Shown: positions 18,978-28,487 of the stretch, in pieces
Numbering within the stretch: position 1 is the first letter of the stretch
Layout: every line of letters begins with the position of its first letter
DNA from: Longimicrobium sp.
GTDB taxonomy: Bacteria > Gemmatimonadota > Gemmatimonadetes > Longimicrobiales > Longimicrobiaceae
NCBI RefSeq assembly: GCF_035474595.1
Contig: NZ_DATIND010000149.1
Coordinates: 62,001 to 126,000, forward strand
Direction: 5' to 3'
DNA: 64,000 nt
Position numbers and translations under genes: made by a program
The notes under the pieces: model-generated
The model's database searches: none
The model's input: the letters and a program-made list of their open reading frames with translations, nothing else
Told to the model about the DNA's origin: nothing

Positions 18978-20765
18978 CTAGCTCCCGAAGCCGAGGAGCG
19001 GGAGCAGGGCCCGGCCGGTTAGGTACAGGCCGTATCCCAGCCCCAGCGCGGCGAGGGTGCCGGCGGCCTGCGCCGCCGCGAGCTGCCCCCGCGTGGGCCC
19101 GCGCTCCACCTCCAGCGCCGCGGCGATGCGCCGCAAGAGGGCGCCCGCTTCGGGGTCGCGCGGTACTCCGTCGTACGCCGCCGCGAGGGCGGGCGCCGCG
19201 GCCCGGGCGCCGGCCGCCTGCAGCGCCTCGAGGGCCGCGGACAGGCGGCCGTTCACACTCTCTGCCGCCTGGGCCCACGTGGCCGCGGCGCGCTCGTCCA
19301 CGCTGGAGACGCGCTCGGCCACCCGCCGCAGCATCAGGTCGACCGTGTCGATGGCCGGCTCCGCGCGTCCCACCGCGTCGGCCACGGCCTCCATCCGCGC
19401 GACCACCGCCTCGCTCCCCTCCCGCAGCGCGTCGAGCGTCTGCTGGACTCCCGCGGCGGTGCGCTCCGCGCCCGCCTGGTAGCCGCCCAGAGAGCGGAGC
19501 GCGTCGTGCAGGGAGACGGCGCTCTGCCGCATCAGGTCGATGGCCTGCTCCGAGGCCTGGGAGCGCTCCTGCACCGTGTCGACGATCCCGTGGTAGGCCC
19601 GCGCGACGCCTTCGACCATCTCGGCCAGCGTGCCCACCCGGCGCTGCAGCTCGCGCAGCTCGCTCCCGGTTTTCTCGTGCAGCGCCTCGTCCTGCTGCGC
19701 GGTCAGCTCCACCAGCCGCTCGTTCAGCCGCTCGAACGCCTCGTGGAAGCTCTCCGACAGCCCGTTCATCCCCGACTCGAGCCCCTCGATGGCGCGCCCC
19801 GTGTCGCGGACGGACGCCGCAGTCTCACGCAGCTCGCGCACGGCTTCGGTGAGCGGATCGACCGAGCCGCCGCCGTGCAAGCCGCCGTAGAGGAACTCGG
19901 TGGAGACCAGCTCCAGCCGCTCCAGCAGGTTCCGCCGCCCGGTGGCCAGCCCTTGCGCCATCAGCCCCACGGCGATGGCGCCCACCAGCGCCAGGGCGTT
20001 GCCGCCAAAGGCGTCGGCCACGGCGCGTAGCGGCGCGGCGATGTCTGCGCCGCCGGGCTGCGCCCCGCCCGTCTGCGACACCGCGTCGATCAGCCCGGGG
20101 AGCGCCGTCTTGACTCCGGCGAAGGTGCCCAGCACGGCCAGCAGGAGGAGGAGCGACGAGGCGTAGCGGGCGAACACGCCGTAGCGCGCGGTGCGGGTCT
20201 CCGCGATCCCGCGCAGCTCGTCGGGTGAGACGCGGAGGTAGGGATCGCGGGCCTTCTCCAGGATCCGACGGACGCGGTCGTCCATCAGCGTCTCGACGCG
20301 GCCGCCCGCCTCGGCGTTGTACTCGCGGTCGCCATTGCGGAACAGCGCGCCGCGCCGCGCCGCGGGGGCGAACACCAGCCCCAGCCCCTCGCGCCCGTGC
20401 AGGTTGACCCACTCCACGTCCTCTTCCTCGGCGGCCATCTCGGCCCGGTCCTGACGCACGCTCCACCAGGCCCGCAGCACCAGCATGAAGCCGAGCACGA
20501 TCAGGCCGGTGAGGGCGTAGTTGGGTTCGTCGCCCAGCCCCACCAGCTCGAGCGTCGCCGCCAGGGCGCCCTGCTCGCGCGCGAGCAGCACGCCGAACAG
20601 GGCCGCGCCCGCGGCCAGGTAGAAGAGCACCCCGAACCACTCGTAGACCGCGGCCGACCGGCTCCCGCGCGGTGGGAGCGCCAGGCGCCCCAGGGTCTTC
20701 GGCGCGGCCGGGCGCGGCGGCGGCGGGGTCGGGGCGGTGTGGGGCGCGGACATCGACTCGCTCAT
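18978..20765 (-). CDS. MotA/TolQ/ExbB-like motor subunit with long coiled-coil tail (ZorA-like), operon 1
   Basis: A 595-residue membrane protein. TM helices are visible at about 42-62, 84-101, 202-225 and 256-275; LGTFAGVKTALPGL (212-225) is the conserved MotA/ExbB pore motif. A large insert lies between the second and third helices. Residues about 300-560 are an Ala/Glu/Arg-rich coiled coil (RELRETAASVRDTG, LNERLVELTAQQDEAL), and a further TM helix follows near 570-590. A long cytoplasmic tail is the hallmark of ZorA in Zorya defence, where it transmits the signal from the stator. It overlaps the upstream gene by 4 bases. Confidence 0.8.
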   Translation of the reverse strand: MSESMSAPHTAPTPPPPRPAAPKTLGRLALPPRGSRSAAVYEWFGVLFYLAAGAALFGVLLAREQGALAATLELVGLGDEPNYALTGLIVLGFMLVLRAWWSVRQDRAEMAAEEEDVEWVNLHGREGLGLVFAPAARRGALFRNGDREYNAEAGGRVETLMDDRVRRILEKARDPYLRVSPDELRGIAETRTARYGVFARYASSLLLLLAVLGTFAGVKTALPGLIDAVSQTGGAQPGGADIAAPLRAVADAFGGNALALVGAIAVGLMAQGLATGRRNLLERLELVSTEFLYGGLHGGGSVDPLTEAVRELRETAASVRDTGRAIEGLESGMNGLSESFHEAFERLNERLVELTAQQDEALHEKTGSELRELQRRVGTLAEMVEGVARAYHGIVDTVQERSQASEQAIDLMRQSAVSLHDALRSLGGYQAGAERTAAGVQQTLDALREGSEAVVARMEAVADAVGRAEPAIDTVDLMLRRVAERVSSVDERAAATWAQAAESVNGRLSAALEALQAAGARAAAPALAAAYDGVPRDPEAGALLRRIAAALEVERGPTRGQLAAAQAAGTLAALGLGYGLYLTGRALLPLLGFGS

Positions 20766-21595
20766 AGCGGCCTCGCCACGCCCTTGCGCAGCACGCTGCC
20801 TCCGTTGCCGGACCACGCCACCACCGCCGGCCGGTCGGCCTGGTACCGGGCACCCGGCTCCCGCCGCTCCCAGTCGAAGAAGGTGCTCCAGCGCTGCAGC
20901 GCCGGGTCGGTGAGCGCCACCCGCGGGTTCAGCCACACGTCGCCCTCGCCCCCCCTGCGCTCCAGCCAGGCCTCGGGCGGGTGGCGCTCGCTGGGAATCA
21001 CGGCGTCGTTGCTGGCTGACACGAAGACCGCGTCGGGCGAGGGCTCACGCGGCTGCGCGGCGGCCGGCGCGGACCAGGCCGGGTCGCCCGTGGCCGCCCC
21101 GCGGGTGGGCAGGTTGGCATCGAATCCTCCGTCGTAGTCGTCGTGCTGCTCCTCCCTCCGGCGGCCGCGCCCTCCCTGTTGCCACGGGAAGCCACCGGCC
21201 GGAGCGGTGTCCCGGACCCGCTCGCGCAACGTGTCGCGCGTCGATCCACCCGGTTCCGTCGGCGACAGGTTCAGGCGCGTCGCCTGGAACGCCATCGCTT
21301 CCTCCAGGAGCCGCTCGAGCAGGTCGCCCACGTGCCTGAGGTCGTTGCGGATGACGTGCAGGCCCTGGATGTCGTCGCGGATCAGCTTGAGATCGTCGTA
21401 GGCCAGGCGCACGCACACCGTGTCTCCGGCGCCCGCCTCGTTCGCCGTCCGTCCGTGGATCGAGGATCCCCCGCGGCCGTCGGCGCCCGAGCCGCCCCGC
21501 AACAGCCACGCGGGGACCAGGCCGCTGCGCACCAGTGCCAGCGCTGCGCCCAGGCCGGCCACGGCGCCCGCCGCGGCCCACGCGAGCGGGCTCAT
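20762..21595 (-). CDS. Single-TM protein with helical and disordered region, operon 1
   Basis: A 277-residue protein with an N-terminal TM helix (AWAAAGAVAGLGAALALV), a short helical segment with many charged residues (DDLKLIRDDIQGLHVIRNDLR, shortened here, about 65-95) and a long Gly/Arg/Asp-rich disordered part. The C-terminal 60 residues (RWSTFFDWERREPGARYQADRP) look folded. No family recognised. It overlaps both neighbours by 4 bases, between the Hsp70-like and MotA-like genes, so it may connect the two; that is inference. Confidence 0.6.
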   Translation of the reverse strand: MSPLAWAAAGAVAGLGAALALVRSGLVPAWLLRGGSGADGRGGSSIHGRTANEAGAGDTVCVRLAYDDLKLIRDDIQGLHVIRNDLRHVGDLLERLLEEAMAFQATRLNLSPTEPGGSTRDTLRERVRDTAPAGGFPWQQGGRGRRREEQHDDYDGGFDANLPTRGAATGDPAWSAPAAAQPREPSPDAVFVSASNDAVIPSERHPPEAWLERRGGEGDVWLNPRVALTDPALQRWSTFFDWERREPGARYQADRPAVVAWSGNGGSVLRKGVARPL

Positions 21596-24500
21596 CCGTC
21601 ACCTCGCAGGTAGGAGATGAAGAACGCGTCCATCAGGTGGTCGAGCACGGCCGCGGACTCGACCATGAACAGGGATCCGGGAACGCCCCGGGTCTCCCGC
21701 AGCAGCCTCTCCAGCCGCCCGCGCGTGGCCTGCTGGATCCCCTCGGTGCCCATCCCCCGCAGCGCCTGCTCCAGGTGGTCGGGGAAGCCGGGCCACGGGC
21801 CGCCCACCCCCGCCAGCCGCTCGCGCGCGGCCGCGGCAAGCGCGGCGTGGAAGCGGTCGATCTCCATCGGACCGCTCTCCCAGCGGATGCCGCTGATGGT
21901 GTCGCCGGTGGCCTTCAGGTGCGACGCGATGCGCGAGGTCGCGGCGTAGCGCACCGGCTCGTCGCGGGGACGCGCGATGCTGACCGACTCGCCCACCACC
22001 GACCCCTTGGCGTCGCCGGCCAGCGTGAGCTTCGTGGCGTCGACGCCGGCGGCCAGCCCCAGCGCCACCTCGTGCTTGGGCGCGGGGCTCGGCACCACGC
22101 GCGGCGCCTTCGACTGGGGCACCCCGCGCGCGGACGCGAGCACGGACAGCAGCACGTCGCGGAAGGGGTTGGAGACCGTTTCGCCCCACTCGCGCTGCAG
22201 CCACTCCAGGAAGCGGCTCCCGTTCCCCGCGAGCACCACCGCGTCCAGGCGCAGGCCGGGGTGCGTGGCGTCGAGCGCGCGCAGCAGCAGCCCGGTGTGG
22301 TGGAAGGCGGCGGCAAAGAAGTACAGCACCGCGCCGCGGAAGGCACCGTACTCGGCGCTCTCTCGGAAGCGGAGCGCGCCGTCGGCGCGGTACCAGGGGC
22401 TGCGCAGCAGGTAGCCGAGTGCCAGGGCGTCGTGCCCCTCCTTCTCGAACTTGAGCAGCGGCTCCAGCTGCGAGCCGGGGAGGCCGTTCTCCCGGGCCCA
22501 CGCGGCGAAGGCGCGCACGAAGGGGTTGGTGAAGCCCTTCACGCCGACCTGGCGCACGCGCGAGCTCACCAGGTCGCGCCCGCCCCAGCGCAGCGAATCG
22601 AGCACCAGGGCGGTCCCGCGCGCGTACACGGCCAGGTCGGTGGTCCCCCCGCCCACGTCCATGATCACCGACGCGTCGCCCGCGACCGTCACCGACCCGC
22701 GGCGCAGGAAGTACTGGAGCGCGCTCTGCCCCTCGTCCAGCGGGGCGGCCAGCCGCGGCCGGCCGGGTGCGTCCGCGCCGCCGTCGGAGGTGCCCAGCAA
22801 CCCCCGCCAGCGGGCCTGCAGGTCGCTCAACCGGTCGATCTCGAAGGCGCGTGGATAGGCATACGCGAAGGTGACGTTCTCCGGCCGCACCCCGGCCTCG
22901 CGGGCGCTCGCGAGCGCCAGCGCGGCCACGTTGCGGAGGAACACCGAGGCCAGGAACTCCTCGCGGTCGCTGGTGGACCACTTCAGGTCGTCGGCCACCC
23001 GGTTGCGCGCGTCGTCCTTCACCCACCCCGCGAAGGGAACGTTCACCCGCAGCGCCACCGGCTCGCGGGCCGCCCCGGTGTACGACGGGAGGGCGCTCAC
23101 GTGCACCACCGCGCTGTTGAACGGCTCGGGTGAGATCGTTCCGGGGAAGAAGAACGAGTCGGTGTAGAAGCCCAGGTCGGCTCCCGCCCGGGTGACGGGG
23201 AGGAGGAGCCGCTCGTGCTGGAGCACCGCGGGCTCCTGCACGCCGTCCTTGCGCAGGGCCACCACCGTGTTGGAGGTGCCGAAGTCGACCCCCACCGTCC
23301 ACCGTTCGGCGGAGGGCGCGGGGGCGGCCCGGTAGCGGGGAAGGAGCACCCCGAGCGCCTGCGGCGGCAGCCCCGGCCCGCCGTCGGCCTCGAAGGCGAG
23401 CACCGTGGGGGCACGGTCGAAGGCGTAGGTCGCCGCCTCTCCCGAGCGCTCCGCCTGCCCGATGTCGGGGAGCTCCGCCCCGTCGGCGAACGCCTTCAGC
23501 CGCAGGGTGGTGGAGGGGTGGATCGGCCCGGCGGCGGGGTCCAGGCGGAACACCGCGTAGTGGGGCCAGTCGTCGGCCTGGAAGGCGGGCCACACCACCA
23601 CCTCGGGGCCTCCCTGGTCCTGCCGCATCTGGGCCGCGGTGTAGCGCCGGGTGACGCGGAGCTCTTCGGGGTGCTCGCTCCCCACGGGAATGGTGAGCGT
23701 CACCCGCACCTCGCCGGGGCGCGGCACGTCGATGCGCAGCCACCGCTCCACCTCGGCCGGCTGGAACCAGCGGAAGAAGTCGGGCTTCAGCGGAAGGGCG
23801 ATCTGCGGCTGGGCGAACGGCGCCTGGGTCACCGAGGAGTCGGGGTGATAGCACCCGTGCCCGTACGCCCCCTCGGGGTCCAGGGGATAGCTCAGGATCA
23901 CCAGCGCGTCGGCCAGCCAGTCGGTTTCGGGAAGCACCCAGCGGCGCCGGTGCGAGGTGCCGGGAAGGACCTCGCGGTCGCGGATCCGCTCCAGCCCCGC
24001 GGGGAGCTCCACCCGGGGCAGCCCCTCGCCGTACACGCCGTCGAAGGTGCCGGGAACCAGCACCAGGGGCCGCGGCTCGGGGCCGGCGGTGGCCCGCAGC
24101 GCCCACCGGCTGGGGAGGTGCCCCGGCGCGCCGGTGTACAGGGTGACCCCGGCGAAGGCGTGCTCGCCTGCATGGCGCAGCGACAGCCTGCGGAGCTGCG
24201 CCTCGAGGCTCTCGGGCGCGGCCAGCTCGCCCTGCCGCTGCCCGGCGGCCCGGCGCGCGTCGGCCACCGCGTCGGCCAGCCACTTGGCCACCCCGCGGCG
24301 CACGGCGTCTTCGTCCACGTGCTCCGAGGGCGCGGGGCGGGGCGCAAGCATCTGCGGGAGCACCACCGTGGCCACGTAGCGCTGGAACGAGAACTCGCGC
24401 TCGCGCAGGGGGCGGGCCGGCACGCCCGCCGCGTAGCGGAAGAGGTAGGGATAGCCCTCGTGGGCGGCGTCTTCGGCGGTGAAGAGCACGGTGTAGGGCG

Positions 24501-24993
24501 ACGACGCGAAGACCGGCCGGCCGTCAACCGTGGCGAGGGTGATCACGGGAAGCGCGCTGGCCTCGCGCGTCTCGTGCTGAGCCGTCCGCGGCGCCAGGTC
24601 CACCAGCGCCGACGCGTAGTCGCGCACCCGCGCGGTCACCTCGCTGCCCACCAGGTCGGGTACGCGCAACTGGGCGGTCTCCAGCGGCAGCGACTGGGGC
24701 CCGCACACCCAGGCAAGCTCCAGCGCGTCCAGCAGCTCGTTCTCCACCAGCGCCCGCGCGGGGTGGCTGGGGTCGAGCATGGCGTCGCGGAAGAGGAAGA
24801 GCCGCGCCCAGGGGCTGGGGACCGACTGGACGCCGGTGCGGAACGCACCGCCGTCGTCGTCGCGGGGCACCTCCAGCTTGCCCAGCTCGGCGGGGGCCTC
24901 CACCACGCTCCAGCGGCCGGGTGGAAGGTCGGGAACGTTGGTCTGCGGGCGGAACCGCGGCAGCAGCCGGCGGGCGCGTGCGGGCGTGGCCAT
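21592..24993 (-). CDS. Hsp70/actin-fold ATPase with large N-terminal region (SrfB-like)
   Basis: An 1133-residue cytoplasmic protein. The C-terminal half is an Hsp70-type ATPase: phosphate 1 motif GVDFGTSNTVVAL near residue 565, phosphate 2 motif IMDVGGGTTDLAVY near 780, and adenosine motif LDAVVLAGNGSRFLEW near 930. The N-terminal 560 residues are strand-rich and unlike chaperones (PLDPEGAYGHGCYHPDSS). Size and architecture recall the SrfB family of the srfABC loci, but I cannot confirm membership. No DnaJ or GrpE partner is nearby. The tubulin-like gene ends 2 bases upstream of its start, giving a tightly coupled pair of cytoskeletal-fold NTPases. Confidence 0.75.
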   Translation of the reverse strand: MATPARARRLLPRFRPQTNVPDLPPGRWSVVEAPAELGKLEVPRDDDGGAFRTGVQSVPSPWARLFLFRDAMLDPSHPARALVENELLDALELAWVCGPQSLPLETAQLRVPDLVGSEVTARVRDYASALVDLAPRTAQHETREASALPVITLATVDGRPVFASSPYTVLFTAEDAAHEGYPYLFRYAAGVPARPLREREFSFQRYVATVVLPQMLAPRPAPSEHVDEDAVRRGVAKWLADAVADARRAAGQRQGELAAPESLEAQLRRLSLRHAGEHAFAGVTLYTGAPGHLPSRWALRATAGPEPRPLVLVPGTFDGVYGEGLPRVELPAGLERIRDREVLPGTSHRRRWVLPETDWLADALVILSYPLDPEGAYGHGCYHPDSSVTQAPFAQPQIALPLKPDFFRWFQPAEVERWLRIDVPRPGEVRVTLTIPVGSEHPEELRVTRRYTAAQMRQDQGGPEVVVWPAFQADDWPHYAVFRLDPAAGPIHPSTTLRLKAFADGAELPDIGQAERSGEAATYAFDRAPTVLAFEADGGPGLPPQALGVLLPRYRAAPAPSAERWTVGVDFGTSNTVVALRKDGVQEPAVLQHERLLLPVTRAGADLGFYTDSFFFPGTISPEPFNSAVVHVSALPSYTGAAREPVALRVNVPFAGWVKDDARNRVADDLKWSTSDREEFLASVFLRNVAALALASAREAGVRPENVTFAYAYPRAFEIDRLSDLQARWRGLLGTSDGGADAPGRPRLAAPLDEGQSALQYFLRRGSVTVAGDASVIMDVGGGTTDLAVYARGTALVLDSLRWGGRDLVSSRVRQVGVKGFTNPFVRAFAAWARENGLPGSQLEPLLKFEKEGHDALALGYLLRSPWYRADGALRFRESAEYGAFRGAVLYFFAAAFHHTGLLLRALDATHPGLRLDAVVLAGNGSRFLEWLQREWGETVSNPFRDVLLSVLASARGVPQSKAPRVVPSPAPKHEVALGLAAGVDATKLTLAGDAKGSVVGESVSIARPRDEPVRYAATSRIASHLKATGDTISGIRWESGPMEIDRFHAALAAAARERLAGVGGPWPGFPDHLEQALRGMGTEGIQQATRGRLERLLRETRGVPGSLFMVESAAVLDHLMDAFFISYLRGDG

Positions 24994-24994
24994 C

Positions 24995-26557
24995 TCAGTC
25001 CTCCTCCTGGACAGGCTGTTCGGCTTCGGGGAAACGGTCTTCGGAAAAGCGCTCGCTCCCTGCGCGCAGCACCTCCATGAAGGCGCCGAACCCGCCGTTC
25101 CTGCGGCGCGCTGCCTCGGTGTTCCAGGCGCGGAACACGCTGAACACGTCGTCGGAGCGCCGCCCCCGCTGGCCGCCGCGCCCAAAGCCTTCGATCAGCG
25201 CGTGGGTGGGCACCCGGGCCGGCTGGTCGGCGGTGGCGGCGGCCAGGCGCAGCGCGGGGGTGGAGCGCCGCAGCTCGCGAAGCCACTCCCAGGTGCTCAT
25301 CCAGCTGCGCCCCACGGCGTCGAGCGCGTCGGAGCGGTCCGACCAGGTGGCGGGCGGCAGGCGCAGCAGCCCCGCCCAGGTCACGCCGTGCAGCGCCGCC
25401 GCGAGGTCGGCCGGCGAGCCGCCGTTGGGGCGGAAGAAGGAGAGGAAGGTGTGCAGGGCCACCAGCGCACCCTTGAGCGCGCGACGGGTCCCCCGGTCCA
25501 CCGGGAGGTCGCCCCACCCCGGCTCGTCGCTCCCCACGCCGGTGGCCCGGTAGATGGGGAGCCGGTCCTCGCGCTCCTCGCCTCCGCGCGCGGTGAAGTC
25601 GAGCGCGGCCAGCGCGGCGAAGAGCTCCACGTAGTGCGCCGCGTTGGCCTGCGCCTCGCCGCCCAGCTCGTTGCGCGCCTGCTCGCGCGGGAGGCTGTCG
25701 CCCACCAGGTAGTACGCCCCGTAGCCGGGGTCGCGCTCGCGGTCCAGGTACGTGGGGAGGGCGCCCGCCGCGTTGTGCGCGAAGAGCGCGTTCTCGGGGC
25801 GGGGCCCTCCGTCGGCCGGCGCGCCGCCCGGGGTGGGAAGGGTGAAGTAGGGGAGGAGGAGCGCGGCGCCCAGGCGGGCGCGCGCGGCGCCGCGGATGGC
25901 CGACGCGCCGGGCCGCTGCTGCACCCCGTCGCGCAGCGCCCGGCCGACCACGGGAAGCGCGGCCGCGCCGGTGCCGCCGAACACCGACCCGGCGGCGAAG
26001 AACACGGTGGCGCCCGCGGCTCCGTGGTACTGCGAGAGGAGCTGTGCGAAGAAGGCCTCGTCACGCAGGCGGTTCATGAACACGGTGCCCACCGAGGGAA
26101 CGCCGCGGAACCCCATCGCCAGGTCCATCTCCCGCACCCGGCGCGAGTTGAGCAGGTCGAACAGCATGCCCAGCTCGGGCGCGTCGGCATCCATCACCTG
26201 CCGGTCGACCCCCGCGGCGAAGCGCGTGTCGGGCATGTAGCCGTCGTCGGCGAGGGGCGACCACACGCGCGACTCGGGAAGCGCATCCACCACCTCGGTG
26301 CGGAAGAAGCTCCCCGCGGCGCCGGCGTCGGCCAGCCGTTCGCGGGCGGCGCGGTACTGGTCCAGCACGCGGCCCACGCGGGTGACCGCGGCGTTCCCCT
26401 GGTCGGGGTCCAGCAGGAGCACCCGGAGCTGCGCCGGCCCCAGCCCCAGCGCGCACAGGTGCAGCAGTGGCTCCAGCGCGCGGGCGCCGCTGCCGCCCAG
26501 GGCCAGGTACACCAGCGTGCGCTGGCGGTAGTCGGGTGAGAGAAGGTTGGCGCTCAT
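24995..26557 (-). CDS. Tubulin/FtsZ-like GTPase-fold protein
   Basis: A 520-residue protein. LALGGSGARALEPLL (18-32) is the nucleotide-binding loop of the tubulin superfamily, and AAGSVFGGTGAAALPV (188-203) is the tubulin signature GGTGxG in slightly altered form. FGG is followed by Ala where FtsZ has Gly-Ser. Between them lie LLDPDQGN (48-55) and a long region including MGFRGVPSVG. Full-length FtsZ is shorter (about 380), and the C-terminal domain here is not FtsZ-like. Such divergent tubulin-like proteins occur in phage, plasmid and conflict-system contexts. It could form filaments or a GTP-dependent switch with its partners in operon 1. Confidence 0.75.
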   Translation of the reverse strand: MSANLLSPDYRQRTLVYLALGGSGARALEPLLHLCALGLGPAQLRVLLLDPDQGNAAVTRVGRVLDQYRAARERLADAGAAGSFFRTEVVDALPESRVWSPLADDGYMPDTRFAAGVDRQVMDADAPELGMLFDLLNSRRVREMDLAMGFRGVPSVGTVFMNRLRDEAFFAQLLSQYHGAAGATVFFAAGSVFGGTGAAALPVVGRALRDGVQQRPGASAIRGAARARLGAALLLPYFTLPTPGGAPADGGPRPENALFAHNAAGALPTYLDRERDPGYGAYYLVGDSLPREQARNELGGEAQANAAHYVELFAALAALDFTARGGEEREDRLPIYRATGVGSDEPGWGDLPVDRGTRRALKGALVALHTFLSFFRPNGGSPADLAAALHGVTWAGLLRLPPATWSDRSDALDAVGRSWMSTWEWLRELRRSTPALRLAAATADQPARVPTHALIEGFGRGGQRGRRSDDVFSVFRAWNTEAARRRNGGFGAFMEVLRAGSERFSEDRFPEAEQPVQEED

Positions 26558-26560
26558 GGC

Positions 26561-27091
26561 TCACCCCTGGCCCGGGTTCCACCGCGGCCGAGGGCAGCCG
26601 CGGTAGTGGAAGAAGCCGCCCGCGCCGGACCACCTGCCCAGCAGCCAGGTGGCGAGCAGCGAGACAACGGCGAACGCGAGAGGCCCCCACACCAGCCCCG
26701 CGAGCATCCGAGGGAGGAGGAGGTCGAACGGGAGGTCGACCAGGAACGCCGCCGGGCGCGTGCTGCAGCTGCCGGCACGGGCGTGCACGGGGGAGTACAT
26801 CCCCACCGCGAGCGGAACGAACAGGCACAGCACCGCCGACACGGCCAGCGTGATCCACCAGCGGACCACGAAGGCGCGGTTCAGGCTCGCGCGCGGAAGG
26901 AGGTAGCAGCCCAGCAGCAGCGCCACGACCACGGCCATCGAGACGCTCGCCATCATCTGCCACCGGGCCGCGATCTCGGCCGCGAGGTAGAGGCCGCCGG
27001 GGTCAGGCGGATCTCCCGCACGGGGCGGCGGGCAGACGAGGACGGCGCCGATCGGCGGCTGTGCCCACAGGTGAAGGAGCCAGAGCAACAT
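26561..27091 (-). CDS. Four-TM membrane protein, operon 1
   Basis: A 176-residue protein with an N-terminal hydrophobic segment and TM helices MMASVSMAVVVALLLGCYLL, WWITLAVSAVLCLFVPLAV, and a C-terminal LAGLVWGPLAFAVVSLLATWLL. A loop with Cys (HARAGSCSTRP) probably faces the periplasm. The start at 27091 precedes MLLWLLHLW. No family recognised. It sits 3 bases upstream of the tubulin-like gene start and 73 bases after the vWA-like lipoprotein. Confidence 0.65.
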   Translation of the reverse strand: MLLWLLHLWAQPPIGAVLVCPPPRAGDPPDPGGLYLAAEIAARWQMMASVSMAVVVALLLGCYLLPRASLNRAFVVRWWITLAVSAVLCLFVPLAVGMYSPVHARAGSCSTRPAAFLVDLPFDLLLPRMLAGLVWGPLAFAVVSLLATWLLGRWSGAGGFFHYRGCPRPRWNPGQG

Positions 27092-27164
27092 GGGATCTCT
27101 TGGCGGTGTGAGTGGATGCCGGCCGGTTCGCGGCGCGGCGACGACGGAATTCCCGGTGCTTCCA

Positions 27165-28487
27165 TCAACGGACGAGCAGGTAGGTCCTGGCCAGCGGGGG
27201 CGCGGTGGCGCCCAGCGGGAGGAACGGCTCGAACAGGCGCCCCAGCCCGAAGGTGCGCTCCGCGTCGGCCGCCTCACGCGCCTCGAAGCGGGGAAGCCAC
27301 GGGGGAGCGCCCGGCGCGCGTGCCTCGATGCGGTAGAGTGTACCGCAGGGTTCGCCCTCACTGACGGAGACGCAGTCGTCGCCGCCGGGGCTGAACACAT
27401 CGATACCCGATCCGTCGGCGCCGGCGCGCAGGGGTCCGTCGCGGCCGTTCTGGCGCGCCCACGGCGGGGCGGTGGAGTCGGACGTGACCGGGCGGGCGAA
27501 GAGCTCCAGGTGCGCGCCGTCGGCGAGCAGGCGGGCCAGGAGCCTACCCGCCGGGGCGGAGGTGTCGGTCGGGACCAGGTTCGCGTGGAAGGGGCGGGTG
27601 GCGGGTGAGTCCGCCTCGAGCTTGGGGACCGACGGAGGGCCGGAGAGCCAGACGGCATCGTATCCCACGCCCGGCTCCGGCGCCGCCTGGCCCGGCCGCA
27701 GCGTGATCGCGTCGAGTGGGGCGGTGGGGAGTGGATAGCCCCACACGTGCTCGAAAAGCCCGGCGAGCTCGGCCGCGATCCGGATCCCATCCCCCGGCGC
27801 GGCGAAGACGAAGGCGTAGAGGGGGCACTGGCGGGCGGAATCGCCCCGCTCGCCCGCCGAGGCGGCGTGGCAGCCGGACGGATCTCCCTGGACGGGCCGG
27901 AACGGCGCGCGTGAGACCGCCACGAGGAAGGTCCCGCGTGCCCGGCTCCACCGCAGCGCGAGCTCGCGCATCCTCACGAACTGGCGGTGGGCCAGGTCGG
28001 GGTCGCTGCGGCGCGCGTCGCCGATCACCACGTGGCTCCAGGCGAGCAGGGTATCGCGGGCGATGCTGTCCAGTGCCTCCTCCATCTCGGTGTCGCGGTC
28101 GCCGTAGAACTCGCGGTTTCCGAGCACGTCGAGCCCGGCGTTCGGCTCCATGCGAACGCTGCTTCCGAACCCGTACACGCGGCGGGGCCCCAGCCGGGCC
28201 TGCAGCCCGTCGAACACCGTGCGGTAATCGACGCGGGTGGGATACTTCGGATCGAGAAAGCCGCGCATGCTGCGGCTGCGGTCGGCGTAGACGGCCACGG
28301 GATGCGCCAGCGCACCCATCCGCCACCCTCCGCTGTCCGGCGCCTCGACCCAGCTGCGGACCACGTCCTGGGTGCGCGCCTCGCGATCGGGCGGGTGCGG
28401 GCACGCGGCCAGCGCCGCTACGCCGGCGAGAAGCGCGCTCCGGGCGCGGAGAGACAACCGGGAGCCGGGGACACGAGAGAGGTCCAT
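27165..28487 (-). CDS. vWA-like lipoprotein, first gene of operon 1
   Basis: A 440-residue protein with a lipobox ending at Cys29 (AALAACPH), so it should be anchored in the periplasm. VAVYADRSRSMRGFL supplies a MIDAS-like DxSxS (Asp69, Ser71, Ser73) at the end of a predicted strand, and SHVVIGDARRS near 150 may be the second metal-site strand. The rest is not recognised; a short Cys-bearing loop (GGDDCVSVSEGEPCG) lies near residue 370. ATG codons also occur at 28493, so the exact start is uncertain by two codons. As first gene and outside-facing, it is a candidate signal receptor for operon 1. Confidence 0.6.
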   Translation of the reverse strand: MDLSRVPGSRLSLRARSALLAGVAALAACPHPPDREARTQDVVRSWVEAPDSGGWRMGALAHPVAVYADRSRSMRGFLDPKYPTRVDYRTVFDGLQARLGPRRVYGFGSSVRMEPNAGLDVLGNREFYGDRDTEMEEALDSIARDTLLAWSHVVIGDARRSDPDLAHRQFVRMRELALRWSRARGTFLVAVSRAPFRPVQGDPSGCHAASAGERGDSARQCPLYAFVFAAPGDGIRIAAELAGLFEHVWGYPLPTAPLDAITLRPGQAAPEPGVGYDAVWLSGPPSVPKLEADSPATRPFHANLVPTDTSAPAGRLLARLLADGAHLELFARPVTSDSTAPPWARQNGRDGPLRAGADGSGIDVFSPGGDDCVSVSEGEPCGTLYRIEARAPGAPPWLPRFEAREAADAERTFGLGRLFEPFLPLGATAPPLARTYLLVR

